From Synchiropus splendidus (Eukaryota; Chordata; Actinopteri; Syngnathiformes; Callionymidae): a DNA stretch of 64,000 nt. Made by a program: the position numbers and the translations under genes. Where the stretch lies: positions 1,247,501-1,311,500 of the forward strand of contig NC_071340.1 in NCBI RefSeq assembly GCF_027744825.2. Direction: 5' to 3'. Under the pieces are notes generated by a model that was given only the letters and a program-made list of their open reading frames with translations, was not told the DNA's origin and searched no databases. This document shows, one piece after another, positions 43,469 through 56,130 of this stretch. How positions within the stretch are numbered: position 1 is the first letter of the stretch; each line of letters starts with the position of its first letter.

Positions 43469-46400
43469 TCTGAAACCCACCTTATCTCAGGCTGAAAAGC
43501 GTTTTTGTGCATTGTGCCATAACTTTTCAGGGAAGCTTCAGAACATGAAATTTTAACCTCCCACTATAGCAGAAAGGGTCTTTCTAGTAGTTGCACATCA
43601 AATCTAAGCTGTCTGAAATGTTTTTCGAAAGTTATCAACACTTTTATGTTTGGCGTTCCGACACCCACCTTATCTCAGGCTGAAAAGCGTTTTTGTGCAT
43701 TGTGCCATAACTTTTCAGGGAAGCTTCAGAACATGAAATTTTAACCTCCCACTATTGCAGAAAGGGTCTTTCTAGTAGTTCCACATCAAATCTAAGCTGT
43801 CTGAAGTGTTTTTCGAAAGTCATCAACACTCCTATGTTTGGCGTTCCGAAACCCACCTTATCTCAGGTTGAAAAGAGTTTTTTTGCATTCTGCCATAACT
43901 TTTCAGGGAAGCTTCAGAACATGAAATTTTAACCTCCCACTATAGCAGAAAGGGTCTTTCTAGTAGTTGCACATCAAATCTAAGCTGTCTGAAGTGTTTT
44001 TCGAAAGTTATCAACACTTTTATGTTTGGCGTTCCGAAACCCACCTTATCTCAGGCTGAAAAGCGTTTTTGTGCATTGTGCCATAACTTTTCAGGGAAGC
44101 TTCAGAACATGAAATTTTAACCTCCCACTGTAGCAGAAAGGGTCTTTCTAGTAGTTGCACATCAAATCTAAGCTGTCTGAAGTGTTTTTCGAAAGTTATT
44201 AACACTTTTATGGTTGGCGTTCCGTAACCCACCTTATCTCAGGCTGAAAAGCGTTTTTGTGCATTGTGCCATGACTTTTCAGGGAAGCTTCAGAACATGA
44301 AATTTTAACCCCCCACTATAACAGAAAGGGTCTTTCTAGTACTTGCACATCAAATCTAAGCTCTCTGAAGTGTTTTTCGAAAGTTATCAACACTTTTATG
44401 TTTGGCGTTCCGAAAACCACCTTATCTCAGGCTGAAAAGCGTTTTTGTGCATTGTGCCATAACTTTTCAGGGAAGCTTCAGAACATGAAATTTTAACCCC
44501 CCACTATAACAGAAAGGGTCTTTCTAGTACTTGCACATCAAATCTAAGCTGTCTGAAGTGTTTTTCAAAAGTTATTAACACTTTTATGTTTGGTGTTCCG
44601 AAACCCACCTTATCTCAGGCTGAAAAGCGTTTTTGTGCATTCTGCCATAACTTTTCAGGGAAGCTTCAGAACATGAAATTTTAACCTCCCACTATAGCAG
44701 AAAGCGTCTTTCTAGTAGTTGCACATCAAATCTAAGCTGTCTGAAGTGTTTTTCGCAAGTTATCAACACTTTTATGTTTGGCGTTCCGAAACCCACCTTA
44801 TCTCAGGCTGAAAAGCGTTTTTGTGCATTGTGCCATAACTTTTCAGGGAAGCTTCAGAACATGAAATTTTAACCTCCCACTATAGCAGAAAGGGTCTTTC
44901 TAGTAGTTGCACATCAAATCTAAGCTGTCTGAAATGTTTTTCGAAAGTTATCAACACTTTTATGTTTGGCGTTCCGACACCCACCTTATCTCAGGCTGAA
45001 AAGCGTTTTTGTGCATTGTGCCATAACTTTTCAGGGAAGCTTCAGAACATGAAATTTTAACCTCCCACTATTGCAGAAAGGGTCTTTCTAGTAGTTCCAC
45101 ATCAAATCTAAGCTGTCTGAAGTGTTTTTCGAAAGTTATCAACACTCTTATGTTTGGCGTTCCGAAACCCACCTTATCACAGGTTGAAAAGAGTTTTTTT
45201 GCATTCTGCCATAACTTTTCAGGGAAGCTTCAGAACATGAAATTTTAACCTCCCACTATAGCAGAAAGGGTCTTTCTAGTAGTTGCACATCAAATCTAAG
45301 ATCTCTGAAGTGTTTTTCGAAAGTTATCAACACTTTTATGTTTGGCGTTCCGAAAACCACCTTATCTCAGGCTGAAAAGCGTTTTTGTGCATTGTGCCAT
45401 AACTTCTCAGGCAAGCTTCAGAACATGAAATTTCAACCTCCCACTATAGCAGAAAGGGTCTTTCTAGTAGTTGCACATCAAATCTAAGCTGTCTGAAATG
45501 TTTTTCGAAGGTTATCAACACTTTTATGTTTGGCGTTCCGAAACCCACCTTATCTCAGGCTGAAAAGCGTTTTTGTGCATTGTGCCATAACTTTTCAGGG
45601 AAGCTTCAGAACAGGAAGTTTTAACCTCCCACTATAGCAGAAAGGGTCTTTCTAGTAGTTGCACAACAAATCTAAGCTCTCTGAAGTGTTTTTCAAAAGT
45701 TATCAACACTTTTATGGTTGGCGTTCCGTAACCCACCTTATCTCAGGCTGAAAAGCGTTTTTGTGCATTGTGCCATAACTTTTCAGAGAAGCTTCAGAAC
45801 ATGAAATTTTACCCTGCCACTATAGCAGAAAGGGTCTTTCTAGTAGTTGCACATCAAATCTAAGCTGTCTGAAGTGTTTTTCAAAAGTTATTAACACTTT
45901 TATGTTTGGCGTTCCGAAACCTACCTTATCTCAGGCTGAAAAGCGTTTTTGTGCATTCTGCCATAACTTTTCAGGGAAGCTTCAGAACATGAAATTTTAA
46001 CCTCCCACTATAGCAGAAAGGGTCTTTCTAGTAGTTGCACATCAAATCTAAGCTGTCTGAAGTGTTTTTCGAAAGTTATCAACACTTTTATGTTTGGCGT
46101 TCCGAAACCCACCTTCTCTCAGGCTGAAAAGCGTTTTTGTGCATTGTGCCATACCTTTTCAGGGAAGCTTCAGAACATGAAATTTTAACTTCCCACTATA
46201 GCAGAAAGGGTCTTTCTAGTAGTTGCACATCAAATGTAAGCTGTCTGAAGTGTTTTTCGAAAGTTATCAACACTTTTATGTTTGGCGTTCCGAAACCCAC
46301 CTTATGTCAGGCTGAAAAGCGTTTTTGTGCATTGTGCCCTAAGTTTTCAGGGAAGCTTCAGAACATGAAATTTTAACCTCCCACTATAGCAGAAAGGGTC

Positions 46401-46669
46401 TTTCTAGTAGTTGCACATCAAATCTAAGCTGTCTGAAGTGTTTTTCGAAAGTTATCAACACTTTTATGTTTGGCGTTCCGAAACCCACCTTCTCTCAGGC
46501 TGAAAAAGGTTTTTGTGCATTGTGCCATAACTTTTCAGGGAAGCTTCAGAACATGAAATTTTAACTTCCCACTATAGCAGAAAGGGTCTTTCTATTAGTT
46601 GCACATCAAATCTAAGCTGTCTGAAGTGTTTTTCGAAAGTTATCAACACTTTTATGTTTGGCGTTCCGA

Positions 46670-47555
46670 AACCCATCTTATTTCAGGCTGAAAACGTCTT
46701 TTGTGCATTGTGCCATAACTCCTCAGGGAAGCTTCAGAACATGAAATTTTCACCTCCTACTGTAGCAGACAGAGTCCTTCAAGTGGTTGTACATCAAATC
46801 TCAGCTGTCTGGAGTGTTTTTCAAAAGTTATCAACCTTTTTATGTTTGGCGTTCCGAAACTCACCTTAAACGCGTTTTCTGCATTGTGGCATAACTTTTC
46901 AGAACATGAAATTTGCACCTCCCACTATAGCAGAAAGGCTATTTCAAGTAGTTGCACATCAAATCTAAGAAGTCTGAATTGCTTTTCGAAAGTTATCAAC
47001 ATTTGTATGTTTGGCTTTCCGAAACATAGCTTATCTCAGGCTGAAAAGGCGTTTTGCGCATTGTGACATAACTTCTCAGGGAAGCTTCAGAACATGAAAT
47101 TTAACACCTCCCAGTATAGCAGAAAGTCTCCTTCTTGTAGTTGTACATCAAATCTAAGCTGTCTGAAGTGTTTTTCGAAAGTTGTCAACATTTTTATGTT
47201 TGGCCTTCCAAAACCCACCTTATCTCAGGCTGAAAACGTGTTTTGTGCATTGTGCCATAACTTCTCAGGGAAGCTTCAGAACATGACATTTTCATCTCCC
47301 ACTATATCAGAATGGCTATTTCTAGTAGAGGCACATAAATTCTAAGCTGTCTGAAGTGTTTTTTTTAAAGTTATCCACATTTTCATGTTTTGCGTTCCGA
47401 AACACACCTCATCAAAGGGGATAAACGCATTTTGTGCATAGTGCCATCACTTCTCAGGGAAGCTTCAGAACATGAAATTTTCACCTCCTACTATAGCAGA
47501 AAGGTTCCTTCTCGTAGTTGCACATCAAATCTAAGCTGTCTGAAGTGTTTTTCAA
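46670..47555 (+). repeat. Island of divergent (B-type) satellite monomers
   Basis: Monomers here carry the B-type changes 'gaaaacgtcttttgtg', 'gaaattttcacctcc' and 'aacatttttatg'. They also have private substitutions and indels, including a monomer shortened to about 165 bp (step between the 'atgtttgg' boxes at 46,842 and 47,007) that lacks part of 'tctcaggctgaa' and the 'ggaagcttc' box. A-type sequence lies on both sides, beginning again at about 47,556 ('ggcaacacttttatg'). Confidence 0.8.
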
Positions 47556-48340
47556 AAGTTGGCAACACTTTTATGTTTGGCGTTCCGAAACCCACCTTAT
47601 CTCAGGCTGAAAAGCGTTTTTGTGCATTCTGCCATAACTTTTCAGGGAAGCTTCAGAACATGAAATTTTAACCTCCCACTATAGCAGAAAGGGTCTTTCT
47701 AGTAGTTGCACATCAAATCTAAGCTGTCTGAAGTGTTTTTCGAAAGTTATCAACACTTTTATGTTTGGCGTTCCGAAACCCACCTTCTCTCAGGCTGAAA
47801 AGCGTTTTTGTGCATTGTGCCATACCTTTTCAGGGAAGCTTCAGAACATGAAATTTTAACTTCCCACTATAGCAGAAAGGGTCTTTCTAGTAGTTGCACA
47901 TCAAATCTAAGCTGTCTGAAGTGTTTTTCGAAAGTTATCAACACTTTTATGTTTGGCGTCCCGAAACCCACCTTATGTCAGGCTGAAAAGCGTTTTTGTG
48001 CATTGTGCCCTAAGTTTTCAGGGAAGCTTCAGAACATGAAATTTTAACCTCCCACTATAGCAGAAAGGGTCTTTCTAGTAGTTGCACATCAAATCTAAGC
48101 TGTCTGAAGTGTTTTTCGAAAGTTATCAACACTTTTATGTTTGGCGTTCCGAAACCCACCTTCTCTCAGGCTGAAAAAGGTTTTTGTGCATTGTGCCATA
48201 ACTGTTCAGGGAAGCTTCAGAACATGAAATTTTAACTTCCCACTATAGCAGAAAGGGTCTTTCTATTAGTTGCACATCAAATCTAAACTGTCTGAAGTGT
48301 TTTTCGAAAGTTATCAACACTTTTATGTTTGGCGTTCCGA

Positions 48341-50335
48341 AACCCATCTTATTTCAGGCTGAAAACGTCTTTTGTGCATTGTGCCATAACTTCTCAGGGA
48401 AGCCTCAGAACATGAAATTTTCACCTCCTACTGTAGCAGACATAGTCCTTCAAGTGGTTGTACATCAAATCTCAGCTGTCTGGAGTGTTTTTCAAAAGTT
48501 ATCAACCTTTTTATGTTTGGCGTTCCGAAACTCACCTTAAACACGTTTTCTGCATTGTGGCATAACTTTTCAGAACATGAAATTTGCACCTCCCACTATA
48601 GCAGAAAGGCTATTTCAAGTAGTTGCACATCAAATCTAAGAAGTCTGAATTGCTTTTCGAAAGTTATCAACATTTGTATGTTTGGCCTTCCAAAACCCAC
48701 CTTATCTCAGGCTGAAAACGTGTTTTGTGCATTGTGCCATAACTTCTCAGGGAAGCTTCAGAACATGACATTTTCATCTCCCACTATATCAGAATGGCTA
48801 TTTCTAGTAGAGGCACATAAATTCTAAGCTGTCTGAAGTGTTTTTTTTAAAGTTATCCACATTTTCATGTTTTGCGTTCCGAAACACACCTCATCAAAGG
48901 GGATAAACGCATTTTGTGCATAGTGCCATCACTTCTCAGGGAAGCTTCAGAACATGAAATTTTCACCTCCTACTATAGCAGAAAGGGTCCTTCTCGTAGT
49001 TGCACATCAAATCTAAGCTGTCTGAAGTGTTTTTCAAAAGTTGGCAACATTTTTATGTTTGGCGTTGCAAAACCCACCTAATCTCAGGCTGAAAACGTGT
49101 TTTATGCATTGTGCCATAACTTCTCAGGGAAGCTTTAGAACATGGAATTTTCACCTCCCACTACAGCAAAAAGGGTCTTTCTTGTAGTTGCACATCAAAT
49201 CGAAGCTGTCTGAAGTGTTTTTCAAAAGTTATCAACATTTTTATGTTTGGCGTACCGAAACCCACCTTGAACGCGTTTTCTGCATTGTGTCATAACTTGT
49301 CAGTTAGGCTTCAGAACATGACATTTTCAACTCCCACTATAGCAGAAAGGCTCTTTCTAGTAGATGCAAGAAATTCTAAGCTGTCTGAAGTGTTTTTCGA
49401 AAGTTATCAACATTTTTATGTTTGGTGTTCCGATACCCACCTTATCAAAGGGTGAAAACAAATTTTGTGCATTGTGCCATAACTTCTTACGGAAGCTTAT
49501 GAACATGAAACTTTCACCTCCCACTATAGCAGAAAGGCTCTTTCTAGTAGATGCACGTAAATTCTAAGCTGTCTGAAGTGTTTTTCGAAAGTTATCAACA
49601 TTTTTATGTTTGGCGTTCCGAAACCCACCTTATCAAAGGGTGAAAACGCATTTTGTGCATAGTGCCATAACTTCTCAGGGAAGCTTCAGAACATGAAATT
49701 TTCACCTCCCACTATCGCAGAAAGCGGCTTTCTAGTAGTTGCACATCAAATCTAACCTGTCTGAAGTGTTTTTCGAAAGTTATCAACATTTTTTTGTTTG
49801 GTGTTCCGAAACCCACCTTATCAGAGGGTGCAAACGCATTTGTGCATTGTGCCATAACTTCTCAGGGAAGATTCAGAACATGAAATTTTCACCTCCCACT
49901 ATAGCAGAAAGGGTCTTTCTAGTAGTTGCACATCAAATCTAAGCAGTCTGAAGTGTTTTTCCAAAGTTATCAACATTTTTATGTTTGATGTTCTGAAACC
50001 CACCTTGTCTCCGGCTTAAAACGCGTGTTGTGCATTGTGCCGTAACTTCTCAGGGAAGCTTCAGAACATGAAATTTTCACCTCCCACTATTGCAGAAAGG
50101 GTTGTTCTAGTAGTTGCACATCCAGTCTAAGCTGTCTGAAGTGTTTTTCGAAAGTTATCAACATTTTCATGTGTGGCGTTCCGAAACCCACCTTATCTCA
50201 GGCTGAAAACGCGTTTTCTGCATTGTGGAATAACTTCTCAGGGAAGCTTCAGAACATGAAATTTTCACCTCCCACTATAGCAGAAAGGCTTTTTCTAGTA
50301 GTTGCACATTAGAATCTAAGCCGTCTGAAGTGTTT
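48341..50335 (+). repeat. Longer run of divergent (B-type) satellite monomers
   Basis: About 2 kb of B-type monomers with much higher mutual divergence than the A-type array. Examples are a 165-bp short monomer (48,513-48,677), one with 'cttgaacgcgttttctgc' (49,268) and several with 'tatcaaagggtgaaaac' (49,441 and 49,631). The run ends inside a monomer at about 50,335, where A-type sequence resumes, making a hybrid monomer. Confidence 0.8.
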
Positions 50336-53300
50336 TTCGAAAGTTATCAACACTTTTATGTTTGGCGTTCCGAAACCCACCTTATCTCAGGCTGAAAAGC
50401 GTTTTTACACATTGTGCCATAACTTTTCAGGGAAGCTTCAGAACATGAAATTTTAACCTCGCACTATAGCAGAAAGGGGCTTTCGAGTAGTTGCACATCA
50501 AATCTAAGCTGTCTGAAGTGTTTTTCGAAAGTTATCAACACTTTTATGTTTGGCGTTCCGAAACCCACCTTATCTCAGGCTGAAAAGCGTTTTTGTGCAT
50601 TGTGCCATAACTTTTCAGGGAAGCTTCAGAACATGAAATTTTAACCTCCCACTGTAGCAGAAAGGGTCTTTCTAGTAGTTGCACATCAAATCTAAGCTGT
50701 CTGAAGTGTTTTTCGAAAGTTATTAACACTTTTATGGTTGGCGTTCCGAAACCCACCTTATCTCAGGCTGAAAAGCGTTTTTGTGCATTGTGCCATGACT
50801 TTTCAGGGAAGCTTCAGAACATGAAATTTTAACCCCCCACTATAACAGAAAGGGTCTTTCTAGTACTTGCACATCAAATCTAAGCTCTCTGAAGTGTTTT
50901 TCGAAAGTTATCAACACTTTTATGTTTGGCGTTCCGAAAACCACCTTATCTCAGGCTGAAAAGCGTTTTTGTGCATTGTGCCATAACTTTTCAGGGAAGC
51001 TTCAGAACATGAAATTTTAACCCCCCACTATAACAGAAAGGGTCTTTCTAGTACTTGCACATCAAATCTAAGCTGTCTGAAGTGTTTTTCAAATGTTATT
51101 AACACTTTTATGTTTGGTGTTCCGAAACCCACCTTATCTCAGGCTGAAAAGCGTTTTTGTGCATTCTGCCATAACTTTTCAGGGAAGCTTCAGAACATGA
51201 AATTTTAACCTCCCACTATAGCAGAAAGGGTCTTTCTAGTAGTTGTACATCAAATCTAAGCTGTCTGAAGTGTTTTTCGCAAGTTATCAACACTTTTATG
51301 TTTGGCGTTCTGAAACCCACCTTATCTCAGGCTGAAAAGCGTTTTTGTGCATTGTGCCATAACTTTTCAGGGAAGCTTCAGAACATGAAATTTTAACCTC
51401 CCACTATAGCAGAAAGGGTCTTTCTAGTAGTTGCACATCAAATCTAAGCTGTCTGAAATGTTTTTCGAAAGTTATCAACACTTTTATGTTTGGCGTTCCG
51501 ACACCCACCTTATCTCAGGCTGAAAAGCGTTTTTGTGCATTGTGCCATAACTTTTCAGGGAAGCTTCAGAACATGAAATTTTAACCTCCCACTATTGCAG
51601 AAAGGGTCTTTCTAGTAGTTCCACATCAAATCTAAGCTGTCTGAAGTGTTTTTCGAAAGTCATCAACACTCCTATGTTTGGCGTTCCGAAACCCACCTTA
51701 TCTCAGGTTGAAAAGAGTTTTTTTGCATTCTGCCATAACTTTTCAGGGAAGCTTCAGAACATGAAATTTTAACCTCCCACTATAGCAGAAAGGGTCTTTC
51801 TAGTAGTTGCACATCAAATCTAAGCTGTCTGAAGTGTTTTTCGAAAGTTATCAACACTTTTATGTTTGGCGTTCCGAAACCCACCTTATCTCAGGCTGAA
51901 AAGCGTTTTTGTGCATTGTGCCATAACTTTTCAGGGAAGCTTTAGAACATGAAATTTTAACCTCCCACTGTAGCAGAAAGGGTCTTTCTAGTAGTTGCAC
52001 ATCAAATCTAAGCTGTCTGAAGTGTTTTTCGAAAGTTATTAACACTTTTATGGTTGGCGTTCCGTAACCCACCTTATCTCAGGCTGAAAAGCGTTTTTGT
52101 GCATTGTGCCATGACTTTTCAGGGAAGCTTCAGAACATGAAATTTTAACCCCCCACTATAACAGAAAGGGTCTTTCTAGTACTTGCACATCAAATCTAAG
52201 CTCTCTGAAGTGTTTTTCGAAAGTTATCAACACTTTTATGTTTGGCGTTCCGAAAACCACCTTATCTCAGGCTGAAAAGCGTTTTTGTGCATTGTGCCAT
52301 AACTTTTCAGGGAAGCTTCAGAACATGAAATTTTAACCCCCCACTATAACAGAAAGGGTCTTTCTAGTACTTGCACATCAAATCTAAGCTGTCTGAAGTG
52401 TTTTTCAAAAGTTATTAACACTTTTATGTTTGGTGTTCGGAAACCCACCTTATCTCAGGCTGAAAAGCGTTTTTGTGCATTCTGCCATAACTTTTCAGGG
52501 AAGCTTCAGAACATGAAATTTTAACCTCCCACTATAGCAGAAAGCGTCTTTCTAGTAGTTGCACATCAAATCTAAGCTGTCTGAAGTGTTTTTCGCAAGT
52601 TATCAACACTTTTATGTTTGGCGTTCCGAAACCCACCTTATCTCAGGCTGAAAAGCGTTTTTGTGCATTGTGCCATAACTTTTCAGGGAAGCTTCAGAAC
52701 ATGAAATTTTAACCTCCCACTATAGCAGAAAGGGTCTTTCTAGTAGTTGCACATCAAATCTAAGCTGTCTGAAATGTTTTTCGAAAGTTATCAACACTTT
52801 TATGTTTGGCGTTCCGACACCCACCTTATCTCAGGCTGAAAAGCGTTTTTGTGCATTGTGCCATAACTTTTCAGGGAAGCTTCAGAACATGAAATTTTAA
52901 CCTCCCACTATTGCAGAAAGGGTCTTTCTAGTAGTTCCACATCAAATCTAAGCTGTCTGAAGTGTTTTTCGAAAGTTATCAACACTCTTATGTTTGGCGT
53001 TCCGAAACCCACCTTATCTCAGGTTGAAAAGAGTTTTTTTGCATTCTGCCATAACTTTTCAGGGAAGCTTCAGAACATGAAATTTTAACCTCCCACTATA
53101 GCAGAAAGGGTCTTTCTAGTAGTTGCACATCAAATCTAAGATCTCTGAAGTGTTTTTCGAAAGTTATCAACACTTTTATGTTTGGCGTTCCGAAAACCAC
53201 CTTATCTCAGGCTGAAAAGCGTTTTTGTGCATTGTGCCATAACTTCACAGGCAAGCTTCAGAACATGAAATTTCAACCTCCCACTATAGCAGAAAGGGTC

Positions 53301-54509
53301 TTTCTAGTAGTTGCACATCAAATCTAAGCTGTCTGAAATGTTTTTCGAAGGTTATCAACACTTTTATGTTTGGCGTTCCGAAACCCACCTTATCTCAGGC
53401 TGAAAAGCGTTTTTGTGCATTGTGCCATAACTTTTCAGGGAAGCTTCAGAACAGGAAGTTTTAACCTCCCACTATAGCAGAAAGGGTCTTTCTAGTAGTT
53501 GCACAACAAATCTAAGCTGTCTGAAGTGTTTTTCAAAAGTTATCAACACTTTTATGGTTGGCGTTCCGTAACCCACCTTATCTCAGGCTGAAAAGCGTTT
53601 TTGTGCATTGTGCCATAACTTTTCAGAGAAGCTTCAGAACATGAAATTTTAACCTGCCACTATAGCAGAAAGGGTCTTTCTAGTAGTTGCACATCAAATC
53701 TAAGCTGTCTGAAGTGTTTTTCAAAAGTTATTAACACTTTTATGTTTGGCGTTCCGAAACCCACCTTATCTCAGGCTGAAAAGCGTTTTTGTGCATTCTG
53801 CCATAACTTTTCAGGGAAGCTTCAGAACATGAAATTTTAACCTCCCACTATAGCAGAAAGGGTCTTTCTAGTAGTTGCACATCAAATCTAAGCTGTCTGA
53901 AGTGTTTTTCGAAAGTTATCAACACTTTTATGTTTGGCGTTCCGAAACCCACCTTCTCTCAGGCTGAAAAGCGTTTTTGTGCATTGTGCCATACCTTTTC
54001 AGGGAAGCTTCAGAACATGAAATTTTAACTTCCCACTATAGCAGAAAGGGTCTTTCTAGTAGTTGCACATCAAATCTAAGCTGTCTGAAGTGTTTTTCGA
54101 AAGTTATCAACACTTTTATGTTTGGCGTTCCGAAACCCACCTTATGTCAGGCTGAAAAGCGTTTTTGTGCATTGTGCCCTAAGTTTTCAGGGAAGCTTCA
54201 GAACATGAAATTTTAACCTCCCACTATAGCAGAAAGGGTCTTTCTAGTAGTTGCACATCAAATCTAAGCTGTCTGAAGTGTTTTTCGAAAGTTATCAACA
54301 CTTTTATGTTTGGCGTTCCGAAACCCACCTTCTCTCAGGCTGAAAAAGGTTTTTGTGCATTGTGCCATAACTTTTCAGGGAAGCTTCAGAACATGAAATT
54401 TTAACTTCCCACTATAGCAGAAAGGGTCTTTCTATTAGTTGCACATCAAATCTAAGCTGTCTGAAGTGTTTTTCGAAAGTTATCAACACTTTTATGTTTG
54501 GCGTTCCGA

Positions 54510-55395
54510 AACCCATCTTATTTCAGGCTGAAAACGTCTTTTGTGCATTGTGCCATAACTCCTCAGGGAAGCTTCAGAACATGAAATTTTCACCTCCTAC
54601 TGTAGCAGACAGAGTCCTTCAAGTGGTTGTACATCAAATCTCAGCTGTCTGGAGTGTTTTTCAAAAGTTATCAACCTTTTTATGTTTGGCGTTCCGAAAC
54701 TCACCTTAAACGCGTTTTCTGCATTGTGGCATAACTTTTCAGAACATGAAATTTGCACCTCCCACTATAGCAGAAAGGCTATTTCAAGTAGTTGCACATC
54801 AAATCTAAGAAGTCTGAATTGCTTTTCGAAAGTTATCAACATTTGTATGTTTGGCTTTCCGAAACATAGCTTATCTCAGGCTGAAAAGGCGTTTTGCGCA
54901 TTGTGACATAACTTCTCAGGGAAGCTTCAGAACATGAAATTTAACACCTCCCAGTATAGCAGAAAGTCTCCTTCTTGTAGTTGTACATCAAATCTAAGCT
55001 GTCTGAAGTGTTTTTCGAAAGTTGTCAACATTTTTATGTTTGGCCTTCCAAAACCCACCTTATCTCAGGCTGAAAACGTGTTTTGTGCATTGTGCCATAA
55101 CTTCTCAGGGAAGCTTCAGAACATGACATTTTCATCTCCCACTATATCAGAATGGCTATTTCTAGTAGAGGCACATAAATTCTAAGCTGTCTGAAGTGTT
55201 TTTTTTAAAGTTATCCACATTTTCATGTTTTGCGTTCCGAAACACACCTCATCAAAGGGGATAAACGCATTTTGTGCATAGTGCCATCACTTCTCAGGGA
55301 AGCTTCAGAACATGAAATTTTCACCTCCTACTATAGCAGAAAGGTTCCTTCTCGTAGTTGCACATCAAATCTAAGCTGTCTGAAGTGTTTTTCAA
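54510..55395 (+). repeat. Duplicate island of divergent (B-type) satellite monomers
   Basis: This is the 7,840-bp-shifted copy of the island at 46,670-47,555. It includes the same shortened monomer (54,682-54,846) and the same 'gaaacatagcttatctc' variant (54,861). It is flanked on both sides by A-type monomers. Confidence 0.82.
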
Positions 55396-56130
55396 AAGTT
55401 GGCAACACTTTTATGTTTGGCGTTCCGAAACCCACCTTATCTCAGGCTGAAAAGCGTTTTTGTGCATTCTGCCATAACTTTTCAGGGAAGCTTCAGAACA
55501 TGAAATTTTAACCTCCCACTATAGCAGAAAGGGTCTTTCTAGTAGTTGCACATCAAATCTAAGCTGTCTGAAGTGTTTTTCGAAAGTTATCAACACTTTT
55601 ATGTTTGGCGTTCCGAAACCCACCTTCTCTCAGGCTGAAAAGCGTTTTTGTGCATTGTGCCATACCTTTTCAGGGAAGCTTCAGAACATGAAATTTTAAC
55701 TTCCCACTATAGCAGAAAGGGTCTTTCTAGTAGTTGCACATCAAATCTAAGCTGTCTGAAGTGTTTTTCGAAAGTTATCAACACTTTTATGTTTGGCGTC
55801 CCGAAACCCACCTTATGTCAGGCTGAAAAGCGTTTTTGTGCATTGTGCCCTAAGTTTTCAGGGAAGCTTCAGAACATGAAATTTTAACCTCCCACTATAG
55901 CAGAAAGGGTCTTTCTAGTAGTTGCACATCAAATCTAAGCTGTCTGAAGTGTTTTTCGAAAGTTATCAACACTTTTATGTTTGGCGTTCCGAAACCCACC
56001 TTCTCTCAGGCTGAAAAAGGTTTTTGTGCATTGTGCCATAACTGTTCAGGGAAGCTTCAGAACATGAAATTTTAACTTCCCACTATAGCAGAAAGGGTCT
56101 TTCTATTAGTTGCACATCAAATCTAAGCTG

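Larger units (their letters stand above)
43469..50335 (+). repeat. Right part of the first copy of a 7.84-kb duplicated satellite block
   Basis: The segment from about 42,495 to 50,335 is repeated at 50,336-57,450 with a 7,840-bp offset (for example 'gtttttacac' at 42,561 and 50,401). Inside it are two tandem 7-mers (offset 1,316 bp; 'gttccgacac' near 43,655 and 44,971). There is also a 1,671-bp local duplication: 'ataccttttcagg' near 46,151 and 47,822, and the 'cccatctta' monomer at 46,672 and 48,343. The period is not a multiple of 188, because the segment includes shortened divergent monomers. Confidence 0.87.
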
